Below, one piece after another: positions 8,582 to 17,939 of a DNA stretch of 64,000 nt. The DNA comes from Nevskia sp964451925 (GTDB lineage: Bacteria; Pseudomonadota; Gammaproteobacteria; Nevskiales; Nevskiaceae). Positions within the stretch are counted from its first letter, which is position 1; each line of letters opens with the position of its first letter. Below the pieces are notes generated by a model, which did not search any database, had not been told where the DNA came from, and worked only from the letters and a program-made list of their open reading frames with translations. The stretch is taken from contig CAYVKA010000011.1 of NCBI GenBank assembly GCA_964451925.1, forward strand, positions 31,258 through 95,257, in the 5' to 3' direction. The position numbers were made by a program, and so were the translations under genes.

Positions 8582-10765
8582 GTGCGTAGACTTCTGATGG
8601 CCGCTCTGCTGGCCAATGGCCTCGTTTTGCTGTGCGCTTGCGGCAGCGGCCAGCCTGTTGCTTCCCCGCCGTCCATCAACGTGCTTTCGAGCCGGACGGA
8701 TCTGATCGCCGGTGGCAATGCGCTGGTCGAAATCGTGCCGCCGCCGGGAGTGGACCCCGGCGACATCAGGGTGCAGCTCGGCAGCAGCGACATTACTGGC
8801 AGCTTTGCCATGCGCGCCAATGGCAAGTTCGAGGGCCTGGTCACCGGCCTGGCCGACGGCGCCAATGTGCTGTCGGCCAGCAGTGGAGATGGGGCGAGGT
8901 CCAGCGTTTCGCTGATCAATCACCCGATTTCAGGGCCTGTGCTTTATGGACCGCAGATCACGCCCTGGTCCTGCGGTGCTGGGGCAGTGGACGCGCAATG
9001 TGATCGCCCGGTTTCGTATTCCTACAAGTACATCTCCAGCAATACCGCCAAATCGGGCTTTCAGGACTACGATCCGGCCAATCCGCCCACGGATGCTGCG
9101 AACACAACGACCGATACCGGAGTGACGGTACCCTTTGTTGTCCGACTCGAAACTGGCGTGATCGACCGGGACTACTACAACGTGGCGGTTCTGTTCGACC
9201 CAAAGAAGAGCTGGGCGCCATGGCAGCCACAGGCCGGCTGGGATCGGAAGCTGCTGGTCAAGCATGGCGCTGGCTGCGGCATGGGCTATGGCCAGTTGAA
9301 CACCGTGGCGATGTCCACGGTGCTCGATCAATACGCGTTGTCTAAGGGACACGCCGTGCTGTCGGTGGCGCTCAACGATGCGGGGCACAACTGCAACCTG
9401 CCAGTCGAGGCCGAGGCCATGATCATGACGAAGCAGCATTTCGTCGAAGCCTATGGTCCGCCGGCCTACACCTTCGGCTTCGGCGCGTCGGGAGGCGGCC
9501 TGGCTCAGCAGTGGATGGCGAACGCTTTTCCGGGAATCTACGACGGTACGATCACCCAGGTGGCATTTCCGGACGCTGGATCGACAGCCGTCGAAGTCGA
9601 GGACTGTGCGCTGCTGCGCAACTATTTCCTGGGGCCGGGTCTTGCATGGACCGGGCAGGCGCAGGCCGCCGTGGCCGGGCACATTTACGACGCCGGCAGC
9701 GGAGATGCCGTGTGCCAGAACTGGGTCGACTTCTATGGATTCAACAAGGCCTTCAATCCATCCGAAGGACTTGGCCTGACGGACCTCCTGCTCGCGGGTC
9801 TGGCTCAGTCGCAGGGTGCAACAATCGCTCCGACGTCCTTCGGTGGTTGCGACGCCACTGCGGCCCAGATCTACAACCCCCTGCTGAATCCCGGCGGTGT
9901 GCGCTGCACGCTGCAGGATTACATGGTGACGATGTTCGGCCGGCGCAGCAGCGATGGCTTCGCCAATCGAGCCTATTCGAACGTTGGCGTGCAATACGGC
10001 CTGGCGGCGCTTAACAGCGGCGCGATCACGCCGGAACAATTTGTTGATCTCAACTCGAAAATCGGATCGCACGACATCGACTACAAACTCCAGCCGACAC
10101 GTGTGGCGGCGGATGCCGGCGCGCTGGCAACCGCCTACCTCACGGGATACGTCAACGAAGCGAAGGGGATGGCTACGGTCGCAAACATCCATCTGCGGCC
10201 CATCGACACGACGACGATCCACCACCAATACCGTGCCTGGTCGATTCGCGCCCGACTCGATCGTGCGAACGGTACCCACGGCAACCAGGCGATCTGGTAC
10301 AACGCGGGCAGTCAGAATGAGGCCTATGACGCGATGGATCAGTGGCTGACCGCGCTCGCGAGCGACAACAGCAATGCGAGCCTTGCGCAGAAAGTGATCA
10401 ACAACCGTCCCGCTGCGGCTAATGATCGCTGCAATAACCAGGACGGCAGCGGTCTCACCATGCGGCAGTGCACCGGTGTGGATGATGGATCTCCTCGAAT
10501 GGCCGCCGGAGAAGACCTGACCGACGATATTGTGGAATGCCAGCTCAAGCCCCTTAACCGCAACTCATATTCGGTAACCTTTACCGATGCTCAATGGTCG
10601 GCGCTGCAGTCAGTGTTTCTGAATGGTGTTTGCGACTATTCCCTTCCAGGCAAAGCGCAACAAATGGCGCAGGTGTGGATGACGTATCTGGATGCGGTGG
10701 GGCAGCCGATTGTGGGTGGGATGCCGCTTCCGGCACCGCCGCCGGGATCCGGTTTGTCGTGGTAA
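8582..10765 (+). CDS. DUF6351-family lipoprotein, probable alpha/beta hydrolase
   Basis: A 727-residue protein matching the DUF6351 family as I know it, distantly like tannase or 3-hydroxybutyrate-oligomer hydrolases. An N-terminal beta-rich part (residues about 25-120) precedes a catalytic part with FGFGASGGGLAQQW, whose Ser near residue 303 is the likely nucleophile. I start at GTG 8582 because GGGAGGAG lies 7 bases upstream and the protein then opens directly with a lipoprotein signal (VRRLLMAALLANGLVLLCAC, lipidated Cys20). An ATG 33 bases earlier lacks this signal spacing. The protein is expected to be membrane-anchored and face the periplasm or the outside. The substrate is unknown; operator evidence links it to the TetR/SDR pair. 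Confidence 0.82.
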   Translation: MRRLLMAALLANGLVLLCACGSGQPVASPPSINVLSSRTDLIAGGNALVEIVPPPGVDPGDIRVQLGSSDITGSFAMRANGKFEGLVTGLADGANVLSASSGDGARSSVSLINHPISGPVLYGPQITPWSCGAGAVDAQCDRPVSYSYKYISSNTAKSGFQDYDPANPPTDAANTTTDTGVTVPFVVRLETGVIDRDYYNVAVLFDPKKSWAPWQPQAGWDRKLLVKHGAGCGMGYGQLNTVAMSTVLDQYALSKGHAVLSVALNDAGHNCNLPVEAEAMIMTKQHFVEAYGPPAYTFGFGASGGGLAQQWMANAFPGIYDGTITQVAFPDAGSTAVEVEDCALLRNYFLGPGLAWTGQAQAAVAGHIYDAGSGDAVCQNWVDFYGFNKAFNPSEGLGLTDLLLAGLAQSQGATIAPTSFGGCDATAAQIYNPLLNPGGVRCTLQDYMVTMFGRRSSDGFANRAYSNVGVQYGLAALNSGAITPEQFVDLNSKIGSHDIDYKLQPTRVAADAGALATAYLTGYVNEAKGMATVANIHLRPIDTTTIHHQYRAWSIRARLDRANGTHGNQAIWYNAGSQNEAYDAMDQWLTALASDNSNASLAQKVINNRPAAANDRCNNQDGSGLTMRQCTGVDDGSPRMAAGEDLTDDIVECQLKPLNRNSYSVTFTDAQWSALQSVFLNGVCDYSLPGKAQQMAQVWMTYLDAVGQPIVGGMPLPAPPPGSGLSW

Positions 10766-11119
10766 GCACAGACCGGGCAAAAGTGATTCTCTGTTTTGTG
10801 GCCTGGTTGAGCATGTAAGCTGAAAGCCTTTGGCGTGGCTCAACGTGAGGCTGGAAACGACCTGCGATGGAATACACCAAGTGATCAGAGGCGGAATCCC
10901 CTAACAGTTCATAAGTGCGGCCTTCAGACGAACCGAAAGGACTCGGCGGACTGTATTTTTAAGGAATTGTAATTATTTTACGTTGATTTTGTTAAGCCAG
11001 ATTGATTCGTTATTTTTTTAGCACTGAAGCTCTGGGCATCAATGAACGAATCAAAAACGGCAGCGGCATACTAAAAAGTCCTTCGTATACATACAAATAA
11101 CAACGGGTATCGGTTTTTT
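10766..11119 (+). promoter_or_regulatory. AT-rich leader and likely promoter of the TPS gene train
   Basis: This 354-base gap becomes strongly AT-rich from about 10955. TTGTTA (10989-10994) and TATTTT (11011-11016), 16 bases apart, could be -35 and -10 boxes. A 9-bp inverted repeat, TGATTCGTT (11003-11011) and AACGAATCA (11045-11053), overlaps this promoter and could be an operator or an mRNA leader hairpin. A single TTTTAC is present near 10975, but not the clear phased hexamers seen elsewhere in the locus. Confidence 0.4.
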
Positions 11120-12961
11120 GTGGAGACCGTCCGCAAAGCCGCATCCTCCAAGTGTTGCAGCCTTGAGCGTAACGGCAACAGAACCGTCACATCGCGCTCC
11201 TACCATCGAAAAATCCGCTTCATTTCACTCGGACAGCTTTTGCATGCCTTCCTGTCGTGCAAACTGGGGAACGCTTTGTGTACGCGCACTTTGCTTGCTA
11301 CGCCCAAAATAGTTACGGCAGGTTTATACATCGCGGCCGGCACTTGGCTTGTGCTGTCAGGCATGCAGCCTGCGTTTGCGCAGGTACCCGAAGCAGCAGC
11401 GGCGTCGACGTCCAAAGACAGTGACAAGTCTTCGGCGACGGTGATCAACAAGCCGCCGGTACGGACACTCGATATTTTCGAGTATCTCGTCGAGGGAAAC
11501 TCGGTGCTCGACGACGCGGCAATTGGTGACGCGGTCGAGCCGTTCCTGGGCCCCGGAAAAGCCGCCGATGACGTCGACAAGGCTCGCGCCGCGTTGGAAG
11601 ACGTATATCACGCCCGCGGCTACAAGACCGTATCCGTGGCCATTCCCCGCCAGACGGTTCGTAACGGCGTCGTCCACCTGCAAGTGATTGAAGGGCATAT
11701 CGGCCATCTCGAGGTCGTCGGGTCGCAGTATCACTCGATCGATCAGATCAAGGCGGAAGCGCCATCGCTGGCGGAGGGTGCCGTCCCGGATTTCAATCAG
11801 GTGCAAAAGGACATCGTTACCCTCAATCAGCAGGCGGACCGCAAGGTCACGCCGGCGCTGAAGGCTGGGGCGACGCCCGACACCGTCGATATCGATCTGG
11901 TCGTTGATGATCATCTGCCGCTGCACGGTTCAGTCGAGATCAACAATCGCAAGAGCCAGGATACCAGCGAGTTGCGTACCGTAGGCTCGCTGTCCTACGA
12001 CAATCTATGGCAGCTGGGCCACAGCGTGTCCGTTTCCTACCAGACGGCGCCGGAAAACCAGAACGACGCCAGGGTGATCTACGGCTCCTACCTGGCCAGG
12101 TTCGGCAGCAGCCCGTTCAATCTGCTGGTCAATGGGATCGATACCAACAGCAATGTCTCGACTGTGGGCGGTACTGATGTCATCGGCAAAGGGCAGGTTG
12201 CCGGCATCCGCGGCATCTGGACCCTGCCGGGCAACGACGCCGTCTATCGCAGCCTGACGGCGGGAGTTGATTACAAGCACTTCAAGAACCTCACCGCTCT
12301 GGGCGGGCAGGGGTTTGAAACCCCGGTGACCTATTTTCCGTTCACCGTGGCGTATGACGTGGTACAGCGCTTTCCTGCATCGGCGTTGCAGGCAAACTTC
12401 ACCTTCACCTTCGCCAATCCCAAGATCGGTAGCACAACCGATACGCTGAAGCTGAGTCGCGCCACCGGCGCAAGGGGGCAGCAGTTCTCCTACCGCGGCA
12501 GTTTCAGCTGGACCCAGGATCTGCCGCACGGGACACAAAGCCTGCTGCGCTTCAGCGGTCAATACACCGATCAAGTGCTGATCACCAACGAGCAATTCAG
12601 CGCGGGCGGATGGGACACTGTGCGCGGCTACCTGGAGGCGGAGGCGCTAGGCGACCTGGGCTTTGACGGCACCATCGAAATCCGCAGTCCGGCGCTGGCC
12701 GATTCGCTGCGCCCCGGCAAGGGCAGGTTGTTTGAGGATTTCCGGGTCATTGCTTTTGTCGACGGCGCCGACCTGACGGTACATGAGCCTGCCAACGACC
12801 AGCAGAGTCAGTTCGGATTGGCCAGTTTTGGCGCCGGCGCCAGCTTCAAGGTGTTTTCCTTCCTCAGCGGCGCAATTGATTGGGCCGATCCGATTCTGTC
12901 GGGCCCGGCGACGCGTGCCTGGTCGAGCCGCGCATTGTTCCGCGTCTGGACCTCCTTTTAG
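11120..12961 (+). CDS. TpsB outer-membrane transporter (ShlB/FhaC/HecB family)
   Basis: A 613-residue Omp85-superfamily protein that exports a partner TpsA protein through its beta-barrel. After a long N-terminal region, a signal sequence ends around SGMQPAFA (residue about 89). A POTRA domain covers about residues 110-240 (FEYLVEGNSVL, YHARGYKTVSVAIP), followed by the ShlB-type barrel. The conserved loop-6 motif VRGY is seen in GWDTVRGYLEAEALGD near residue 501. The annotated GTG start gives an unusually long leader without a clear Shine-Dalgarno; a later start closer to the signal core is possible. It heads the 22-kb train whose last gene is the giant TpsA, the obvious partner. Confidence 0.93.
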   Translation: METVRKAASSKCCSLERNGNRTVTSRSYHRKIRFISLGQLLHAFLSCKLGNALCTRTLLATPKIVTAGLYIAAGTWLVLSGMQPAFAQVPEAAAASTSKDSDKSSATVINKPPVRTLDIFEYLVEGNSVLDDAAIGDAVEPFLGPGKAADDVDKARAALEDVYHARGYKTVSVAIPRQTVRNGVVHLQVIEGHIGHLEVVGSQYHSIDQIKAEAPSLAEGAVPDFNQVQKDIVTLNQQADRKVTPALKAGATPDTVDIDLVVDDHLPLHGSVEINNRKSQDTSELRTVGSLSYDNLWQLGHSVSVSYQTAPENQNDARVIYGSYLARFGSSPFNLLVNGIDTNSNVSTVGGTDVIGKGQVAGIRGIWTLPGNDAVYRSLTAGVDYKHFKNLTALGGQGFETPVTYFPFTVAYDVVQRFPASALQANFTFTFANPKIGSTTDTLKLSRATGARGQQFSYRGSFSWTQDLPHGTQSLLRFSGQYTDQVLITNEQFSAGGWDTVRGYLEAEALGDLGFDGTIEIRSPALADSLRPGKGRLFEDFRVIAFVDGADLTVHEPANDQQSQFGLASFGAGASFKVFSFLSGAIDWADPILSGPATRAWSSRALFRVWTSF

Positions 12962-12971
12962 CGGAGATGAC

Positions 12972-14879
12972 ATGAAAGCGCTTCTGATGTTTCCGAGAAA
13001 AACGCCGACCGCTCCTGATGTACGCCGTGCGCCGTGCTTGCGCCTGCTCGCATTGTTGTTTGTCTTGCTGGTGCCCGCCACTGCGTCTGCTTCGTGGTGG
13101 AACCATGACTGGTCTTATCGCAAGCAGATCGTCATCGACGCAGGCGCCAAGGGTGCTGATCTGAAGACCGATCTCAATGAGATTCCGGTGCTGATCCGTC
13201 TGCATGAAGGCGTATTCAAATTTGCGAACGCCAACAACGATGGCTCCGACCTGCGCTTTGTCGCGGAAGACGATAAGACCCCGTTGAAATTTCACATCGA
13301 GAAATTTGATTCAGTATTCAATCTTGCCTTTATCTGGGTGGCCCTGCCCAAGCTGAAAGCCGGGGACACCACCAAGATCTGGATGTACTACGGCAACACC
13401 AAGGCCGCGGCCGACACCGACACGCGCGCCACGTACGATCCCGATCAGGTGCTGGTCTACCACTTCGGCGAGCGTGGCACGCCGGTGTCGGATGCGACTG
13501 GATATGCCAACAACTCGCGTTCCATCGCCGGCGTCGACGAGTCCGGTTTGATCGGCACCGGCGCAAAATTCGACGGCCAAACCGCCGTGACCGTACCCGC
13601 ATCGTCCTCGCTGGCGCTGGCCGCGGGCGGCGCCTTGACCTGGTCGGCCTGGATCAAGCCGGCGACGGCCGATGAGGACGCAGTGCTGTATGCGCGCCAT
13701 GACGGTGCCCGATCACTGCTCATCGGGTTCAGCAAGGGCGCGCCCTACGTATCGGTTTCCGACGATTCCGGCGCCGTTCATCAGAGCCCGCCGAGCCTGC
13801 CGCTGGGTGACAAGGGTTGGCACAACCTGGCCGTGACCGCTGTCGGCGCGCAGATAACGCTATACGTCGACGGCCAGGTCGGTCCGGTGCTCGCGGCAGC
13901 CACACCGGCGCTCAATACAGACGCCAGTTTCGGCGCGGCTTCTGGCGCGGCAGGTGCGCCGGCGGCAGGTTCCACGGGTTTCGTCGGTGAACTGGACGAG
14001 TTGCAAATTTCGAAGATCGCGCGAGAGCCGGCTTATCTGCAGGTCGCCGCGCTCAACCAGGGCGTCAGCGACAAGCTGATCGTCTACGGCCAGGATGAGC
14101 AGCTGTCATCGTGGAGTTCCGGCTATGTCGGCGTCATCCTCAAGTCGGTGACGCTGGATGGTTGGGTCATTATCATCGTGCTGCTGATCATGGCGGTCAT
14201 CAGCTGGGGCGTAATGGCGAGCAAGGCCGGACGCATCAGCAGCGTCGCCAAGGGCAACAAGACGTTTCTCGAACTGTTCCGCGCCGTGGCTGGAGATTTC
14301 AGCGCCCTGAATCATCTGGCGGCAGGAAGCAGTGTTGCACAGGGAATCGACCTGCCGGAAGAGAAACGCCTGCTGCTGCAGCAGGCGCCGCTATTCCATC
14401 TGTTCAGCGCGGGCGTCGATGAATTGCGCCAGCGCCTGAAAGGTGACGGTACCGAGCGCGGCAAACCCGCTTATCTTACGCCGCAGTCCATCGAAGCAAT
14501 CCGCAGCAGCCTCGATTCCAGCCTGGTGCAGGAAACACAGGCGCTGAACAGGCGCATGGTGCTGCTGACCCTGGCCATCAGCGGGGGGCCATTCATCGGT
14601 CTGCTCGGAACGGTGATGGGCGTGATGATCACCTTCGCCGCCATTGCTGCGTCCGGCGACGTCAACATCAACTCAATCGCCCCAGGTATCGCTGCCGCGC
14701 TGGTGGCCACCGTCGCCGGCCTGCTGGTCGCGATCCCGGCGCTGTTCGGCTACAACTACTTGATCACCCGCATCAAGGAGATCACTGCCGACATGCAGGT
14801 GTTCGTTGACGCGTTCATCACCCGCATGGCCGAGAGCTACAACGCACCCCCGGCGTTGCGCGCAATGGCGGCGGAGTAG
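12972..14879 (+). CDS. DUF2341-LamG-ExbB/TolQ fusion, proton-channel component
   Basis: A 635-residue protein with a signal peptide (residues 1-40). A DUF2341-like domain starts at SWWNHDWSYRKQIVID (about 41-145), followed by a LamG/concanavalin-type jelly-roll (about 150-345). The cytoplasmic and membrane part is a MotA/TolQ/ExbB module: one helix around 395-415 (GWVIIIVLLIMAVISWG) and the hallmark GPFIGLLGTVMGV and APGIAAALVATVAGLLVAIP helices around 535-610. ExbB uses the proton gradient with ExbD to drive TonB. Here the channel is fused to a periplasmic, probably carbohydrate- or protein-binding part, far longer than ordinary ExbB (about 240 residues). ATG 12972 follows GGAG and lies 10 bases after tpsB. 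Confidence 0.9.
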   Translation: MKALLMFPRKTPTAPDVRRAPCLRLLALLFVLLVPATASASWWNHDWSYRKQIVIDAGAKGADLKTDLNEIPVLIRLHEGVFKFANANNDGSDLRFVAEDDKTPLKFHIEKFDSVFNLAFIWVALPKLKAGDTTKIWMYYGNTKAAADTDTRATYDPDQVLVYHFGERGTPVSDATGYANNSRSIAGVDESGLIGTGAKFDGQTAVTVPASSSLALAAGGALTWSAWIKPATADEDAVLYARHDGARSLLIGFSKGAPYVSVSDDSGAVHQSPPSLPLGDKGWHNLAVTAVGAQITLYVDGQVGPVLAAATPALNTDASFGAASGAAGAPAAGSTGFVGELDELQISKIAREPAYLQVAALNQGVSDKLIVYGQDEQLSSWSSGYVGVILKSVTLDGWVIIIVLLIMAVISWGVMASKAGRISSVAKGNKTFLELFRAVAGDFSALNHLAAGSSVAQGIDLPEEKRLLLQQAPLFHLFSAGVDELRQRLKGDGTERGKPAYLTPQSIEAIRSSLDSSLVQETQALNRRMVLLTLAISGGPFIGLLGTVMGVMITFAAIAASGDVNINSIAPGIAAALVATVAGLLVAIPALFGYNYLITRIKEITADMQVFVDAFITRMAESYNAPPALRAMAAE

Positions 14880-14884
14880 AAGCC

Positions 14885-15289
14885 ATGCAGCTGCAGACGG
14901 ACGAAAAGCCGTACGACGACATCAACATCACGCCAATGCTGGATCTGGCTTATGTGTTGCTGATCATCTTCATCATTATGACCACCGCCGCGGTTCAGGG
15001 CATCAAGGTCAATCTGCCCAAGGCCAGCGATACGCCGAGCTTGTCCAAACCCAAGACTGCGGCCATCACCATCACCAATGACGGCAAGATTTTCCTCGAC
15101 GCAGTGCCGGTAACCATGGACGAGTTGGCCAATCGCTTGCGCCAGCGCAAGGCAGCGGACCCGGATCTGCCGGTGGTGGTGCGCGGCGACGGTGAAACCC
15201 AGTACAAGAACGTGGTGGAAGTTCTGGCCTTGCTTGGTCAGCTGAACATCACGCAACTTGGGCTGGTTACGCAGCGCCTGGTCCAGTAA
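14885..15289 (+). CDS. ExbD/TolR-family biopolymer transport protein
   Basis: A 134-residue protein, typical ExbD length. A cytoplasmic N-terminus with INITPMLDLAYVLLIIFI carries the conserved membrane Asp, near residue 20, that conducts protons in ExbB-ExbD motors. A periplasmic domain follows, ending in the usual VVVRGDGETQYKNVVEVL region. It starts five bases after the ExbB-fusion stop and precedes a TonB-like gene, giving a complete motor set inside a secretion operon. The 3' end is part of a 20-bp tandem duplication that runs past the stop codon. Confidence 0.94.
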   Translation: MQLQTDEKPYDDINITPMLDLAYVLLIIFIIMTTAAVQGIKVNLPKASDTPSLSKPKTAAITITNDGKIFLDAVPVTMDELANRLRQRKAADPDLPVVVRGDGETQYKNVVEVLALLGQLNITQLGLVTQRLVQ

Positions 15290-15310
15290 TGCAGCGCCAG
15301 GTCCAGTAAT
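15271..15310 (+). repeat. 20-bp tandem duplication across the exbD stop
   Basis: GCAGCGCCTGGTCCAGTAAT (15271-15290) is followed by a copy differing only by A for T at the ninth base (15291-15310). The second copy creates an ATG at 15309, opening a five-codon frame whose TGA overlaps the TonB GTG start at 15323. Confidence 0.85.
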
Positions 15311-15322
15311 GCAGGCCCGTTC

Positions 15323-16003
15323 GTGAAACGCCGCCGGATCGGAAAGGCCACGCTGCGCCGCGCCGCCGCCGGCGCCGTTGCATTGGGGGTGGTGATCGGC
15401 CTGGGTCTTCTGGTCTACAAGATCTTCACCGGAACCACTGTGATGCCGATGAAGACGGTTCCCGACGTTGTCACGCTCAAGCTGGTGCAGCCGCCCCCGC
15501 CACCCCCGCCTCCGCCGCCGCCGAAGATGGTGGAACAGCCAAAGATGAAGGAGCCGGAGATGAAACCGGAGCAGCCGGTGGAAAACAAGCCCCCGGCCCC
15601 CAAGCAATCCGCCAGTCCTCCGGGGCCGCCCGCGCTCGACATCAAAGGGCAGGGGCCTTCCGACGCTTTCGGTCTCGAGGGCAAGCCAGGTGGTGGTGAG
15701 TTCCTCGGTGGCGGCGGGGGTGGGGGCGGCAGTCGCTTCGGCTGGTATGCCGCCATCATTCAGGGCCGCGCACGCGAGGCCCTGCAGAAGCAGCGCAAAC
15801 TGATCGGTACGCGCTATCAGGTCGGTGTGCAGCTGTGGTTAAGCGCGGATGGGGTGCCGGAACGGATTGAACTGATCAACTCCACCGGTAAGCAGGACGT
15901 CGATCAGTTGCTCAGGGATGTGCTTCTGGGCCTGGGAAAGCTGCCCCAACCACCGCCCAAAGACATGCCGGAGCCAGTCATTCTCCAGGTCAGCACCTCA
16001 TGA
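15323..16003 (+). CDS. TonB-family energy transducer
   Basis: A 226-residue TonB-like protein. A single membrane helix (about residues 14-35) follows a basic N-terminus. A proline-rich periplasmic linker comes next, with an uninterrupted run of eleven prolines and then Lys/Glu/Pro-rich sequence, then a Gly-rich patch and a C-terminal TonB domain (about 145-226, including YQVGVQLWLSADGVPERIEL). It would transmit ExbB-ExbD motion to an outer-membrane protein. GTG 15323 is used as start because the nearby ATG (15309) runs into a stop after five codons. The stop of that mini-frame overlaps this start, which could couple translation to exbD. No TonB-dependent receptor is encoded next to it; TpsB and the porin are the only barrels nearby. 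Confidence 0.88.
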   Translation: MKRRRIGKATLRRAAAGAVALGVVIGLGLLVYKIFTGTTVMPMKTVPDVVTLKLVQPPPPPPPPPPPKMVEQPKMKEPEMKPEQPVENKPPAPKQSASPPGPPALDIKGQGPSDAFGLEGKPGGGEFLGGGGGGGGSRFGWYAAIIQGRAREALQKQRKLIGTRYQVGVQLWLSADGVPERIELINSTGKQDVDQLLRDVLLGLGKLPQPPPKDMPEPVILQVSTS

Positions 16004-16073
16004 CATACATCGACGCGCGGCCGCGCCCCCGAGCTTTTCGGCAATCCAACAGAACCGCAGTGGAGTCGGATCA

Positions 16074-17936
16074 ATGAAGTCATCCAGCCGGACATTTGGT
16101 TCGCCGTTCCACACGGCGCCGCGAGCGTCGCTGGGCGCGGCCGCGTTGCTGTCCTGCGCGGCCGCTTTTACGGCGGCGGCGCAGCAGGTGGCCGCGCCGG
16201 CGAACGCGCCACCAGCCGCGCCGCAGCAGGAGAGCGTCACGGAGGAACTGATCCGCATGCTGGCGCAGCACAATGCTTTGTCGCAGGCGGACGCCGAAAC
16301 GCTGCTCAAGCGCCTGCAGGCGGAGAAGTCGGCGTCGACGCAGCCCGCGGTGTCTCAGCCGGCCTCCGCGGAGGCCGGCAGCGCAGCTGCCGCGCAGGGC
16401 AATAAGGGGGACGTGCATGTGATCTACGTTCCCGAGAGCCAGAAGCAGAAGATGCGCGATGAGATCAAGCAGGAAGTTCTGGCCACGGCCAAGGCCGAAA
16501 ACTGGGCGCAACCCAACGGCATGCCCGAATGGATCAAGCGCATTAGTTTCAGCGGCGACTTCCGCTTTCGAAACGAGTGGGACCTGTTCGACAGTACCAA
16601 TGACAGTTTCATCAACTACCAGGCGATCAACACCGGTAGTCCTTATGACGTCAACGCGCTCAATTCGCTGTCGACCCTGACCCCGCCGCCCACGCTCGAT
16701 ACGAACCAGGATCGGGAGCGGCCCCGTCTTCGCGCGCGCATCGCCATGGACGCCAAGGTCAGTGACGAGTTGACCGCCGACTTCCGCTTCTCCACCGGTA
16801 ATGACAACAACCCGGTTTCGACCGATCAGACCTTGGGCGGCGAGGGCAGCGCCAGTTCCGGCGACTTCAACCGGCCGGTGTTCTACTTTGATCGCGCCTA
16901 CCTGGAATATCGGCCGCTGCCGGGTGTGGAGGCCTGGGCGGGGCGCATGCCGGACCCTTGGTTCGCACCGACCAATCTTGCGTGGTATCAGGACCTGGCG
17001 TTTGATGGTGTGGCCGGTTCCTACACCTGGCAGACGCGTGGCGGCTTTGCGCCTTTCGCAACGCTGGGCGCCTTTTCGGTGGAGAACACTTCGCTCAACT
17101 TCCCGTCGACCGGCACCGCAGGTAGCGGCGGCAAGGTCGCCAGCCGCGACAAATGGCTCTACGCGGGGCAGATCGGCCTCAACTATGCTCTTACGCCACA
17201 GCTGAGCCTGAAGCAGGCCATTGCGTATTACTACTTCTCGCACCTCAATGGTCAGGTTTCCTCCGCTTGCCAGGCGTACTCGGCTTCGGATGCCTGCGAC
17301 AGCGACGTCTCGCGGCCCGGCTTCATGCAGAAGGGCAATACCCTGTTCGAATTGCGCGATCTGCTGCCCAATCCGAACATCACCAATCCGAATGCCGCGC
17401 CCCAGTACCAGTATTTCGGCCTTTCCGCGCCGTTCCACGAGCTGGACGCTGCCGTTCAGCTCGATCAAGCGCTGGATGGACCGATCCACCTGATTTTCAG
17501 CGGCGAAGCGGCTGTCAATCTGGGGTACAACCGCAACCGCGTGCTGAGCCTTGGCCCGCCAACCAGCATCGGGCCGGTCAACAATTTCGACCCCTGTCCG
17601 CTCAAGCCGCCGCCGTCCGGCTGCTCGGGTCCGTACCACGCCGGCAACGTCGGCTGGCAGGCCCAACTGCTCGGCGGCTATCCCACCATCCGCGAGCGTG
17701 GCGAATGGCGGCTGGTTGGCGGCTACCGCTACCTGGAATCCGACGCGGTGGTTGACGCGTTTACCGACTCCGACTTCCATCTCGGCGGCACCAATGCCAA
17801 AGGCTACTACCTGTTCGGCGCGCTGGGTTTCGTACACAACGCCTGGTTCGAAGCCAAGTGGTTCAGTTCGCGCGAGGTCAGCGGCCCGCCCCTGGCCATC
17901 GACGTCATGCAGCTCGATCTCAATGCAAGGTTCTGA
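16074..17936 (+). CDS. Putative porin (Porin_5-like outer-membrane barrel)
   Basis: A 620-residue protein with a signal peptide (cleavage near AAA-QQ, residue about 36). An Ala/Pro-rich stretch follows, then a helical segment (VTEELIRMLAQHNALSQADA) and a beta-rich region starting at ISFSGDFRFRNEWDLFD and continuing with alternating aromatic strands to the C-terminal Phe (LDLNARF). This layout matches the putative porin family that often carries an N-terminal coiled part. GGAG lies eight bases before ATG 16074; the longer upstream frame overlaps tonB and is not used. Placement between the TonB module and periplasmic factors suggests a dedicated outer-membrane role in the same system, but what it transports is unknown. 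Confidence 0.85.
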   Translation: MKSSSRTFGSPFHTAPRASLGAAALLSCAAAFTAAAQQVAAPANAPPAAPQQESVTEELIRMLAQHNALSQADAETLLKRLQAEKSASTQPAVSQPASAEAGSAAAAQGNKGDVHVIYVPESQKQKMRDEIKQEVLATAKAENWAQPNGMPEWIKRISFSGDFRFRNEWDLFDSTNDSFINYQAINTGSPYDVNALNSLSTLTPPPTLDTNQDRERPRLRARIAMDAKVSDELTADFRFSTGNDNNPVSTDQTLGGEGSASSGDFNRPVFYFDRAYLEYRPLPGVEAWAGRMPDPWFAPTNLAWYQDLAFDGVAGSYTWQTRGGFAPFATLGAFSVENTSLNFPSTGTAGSGGKVASRDKWLYAGQIGLNYALTPQLSLKQAIAYYYFSHLNGQVSSACQAYSASDACDSDVSRPGFMQKGNTLFELRDLLPNPNITNPNAAPQYQYFGLSAPFHELDAAVQLDQALDGPIHLIFSGEAAVNLGYNRNRVLSLGPPTSIGPVNNFDPCPLKPPPSGCSGPYHAGNVGWQAQLLGGYPTIRERGEWRLVGGYRYLESDAVVDAFTDSDFHLGGTNAKGYYLFGALGFVHNAWFEAKWFSSREVSGPPLAIDVMQLDLNARF

Positions 17937-17939
17937 GCC

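Noticed and set aside
15484..15735. C- and G-rich runs in tonB as possible phase-variation tracts
   Set aside because: The runs are interrupted and encode a polyproline linker and a Gly-rich patch; there is no long pure homopolymer.
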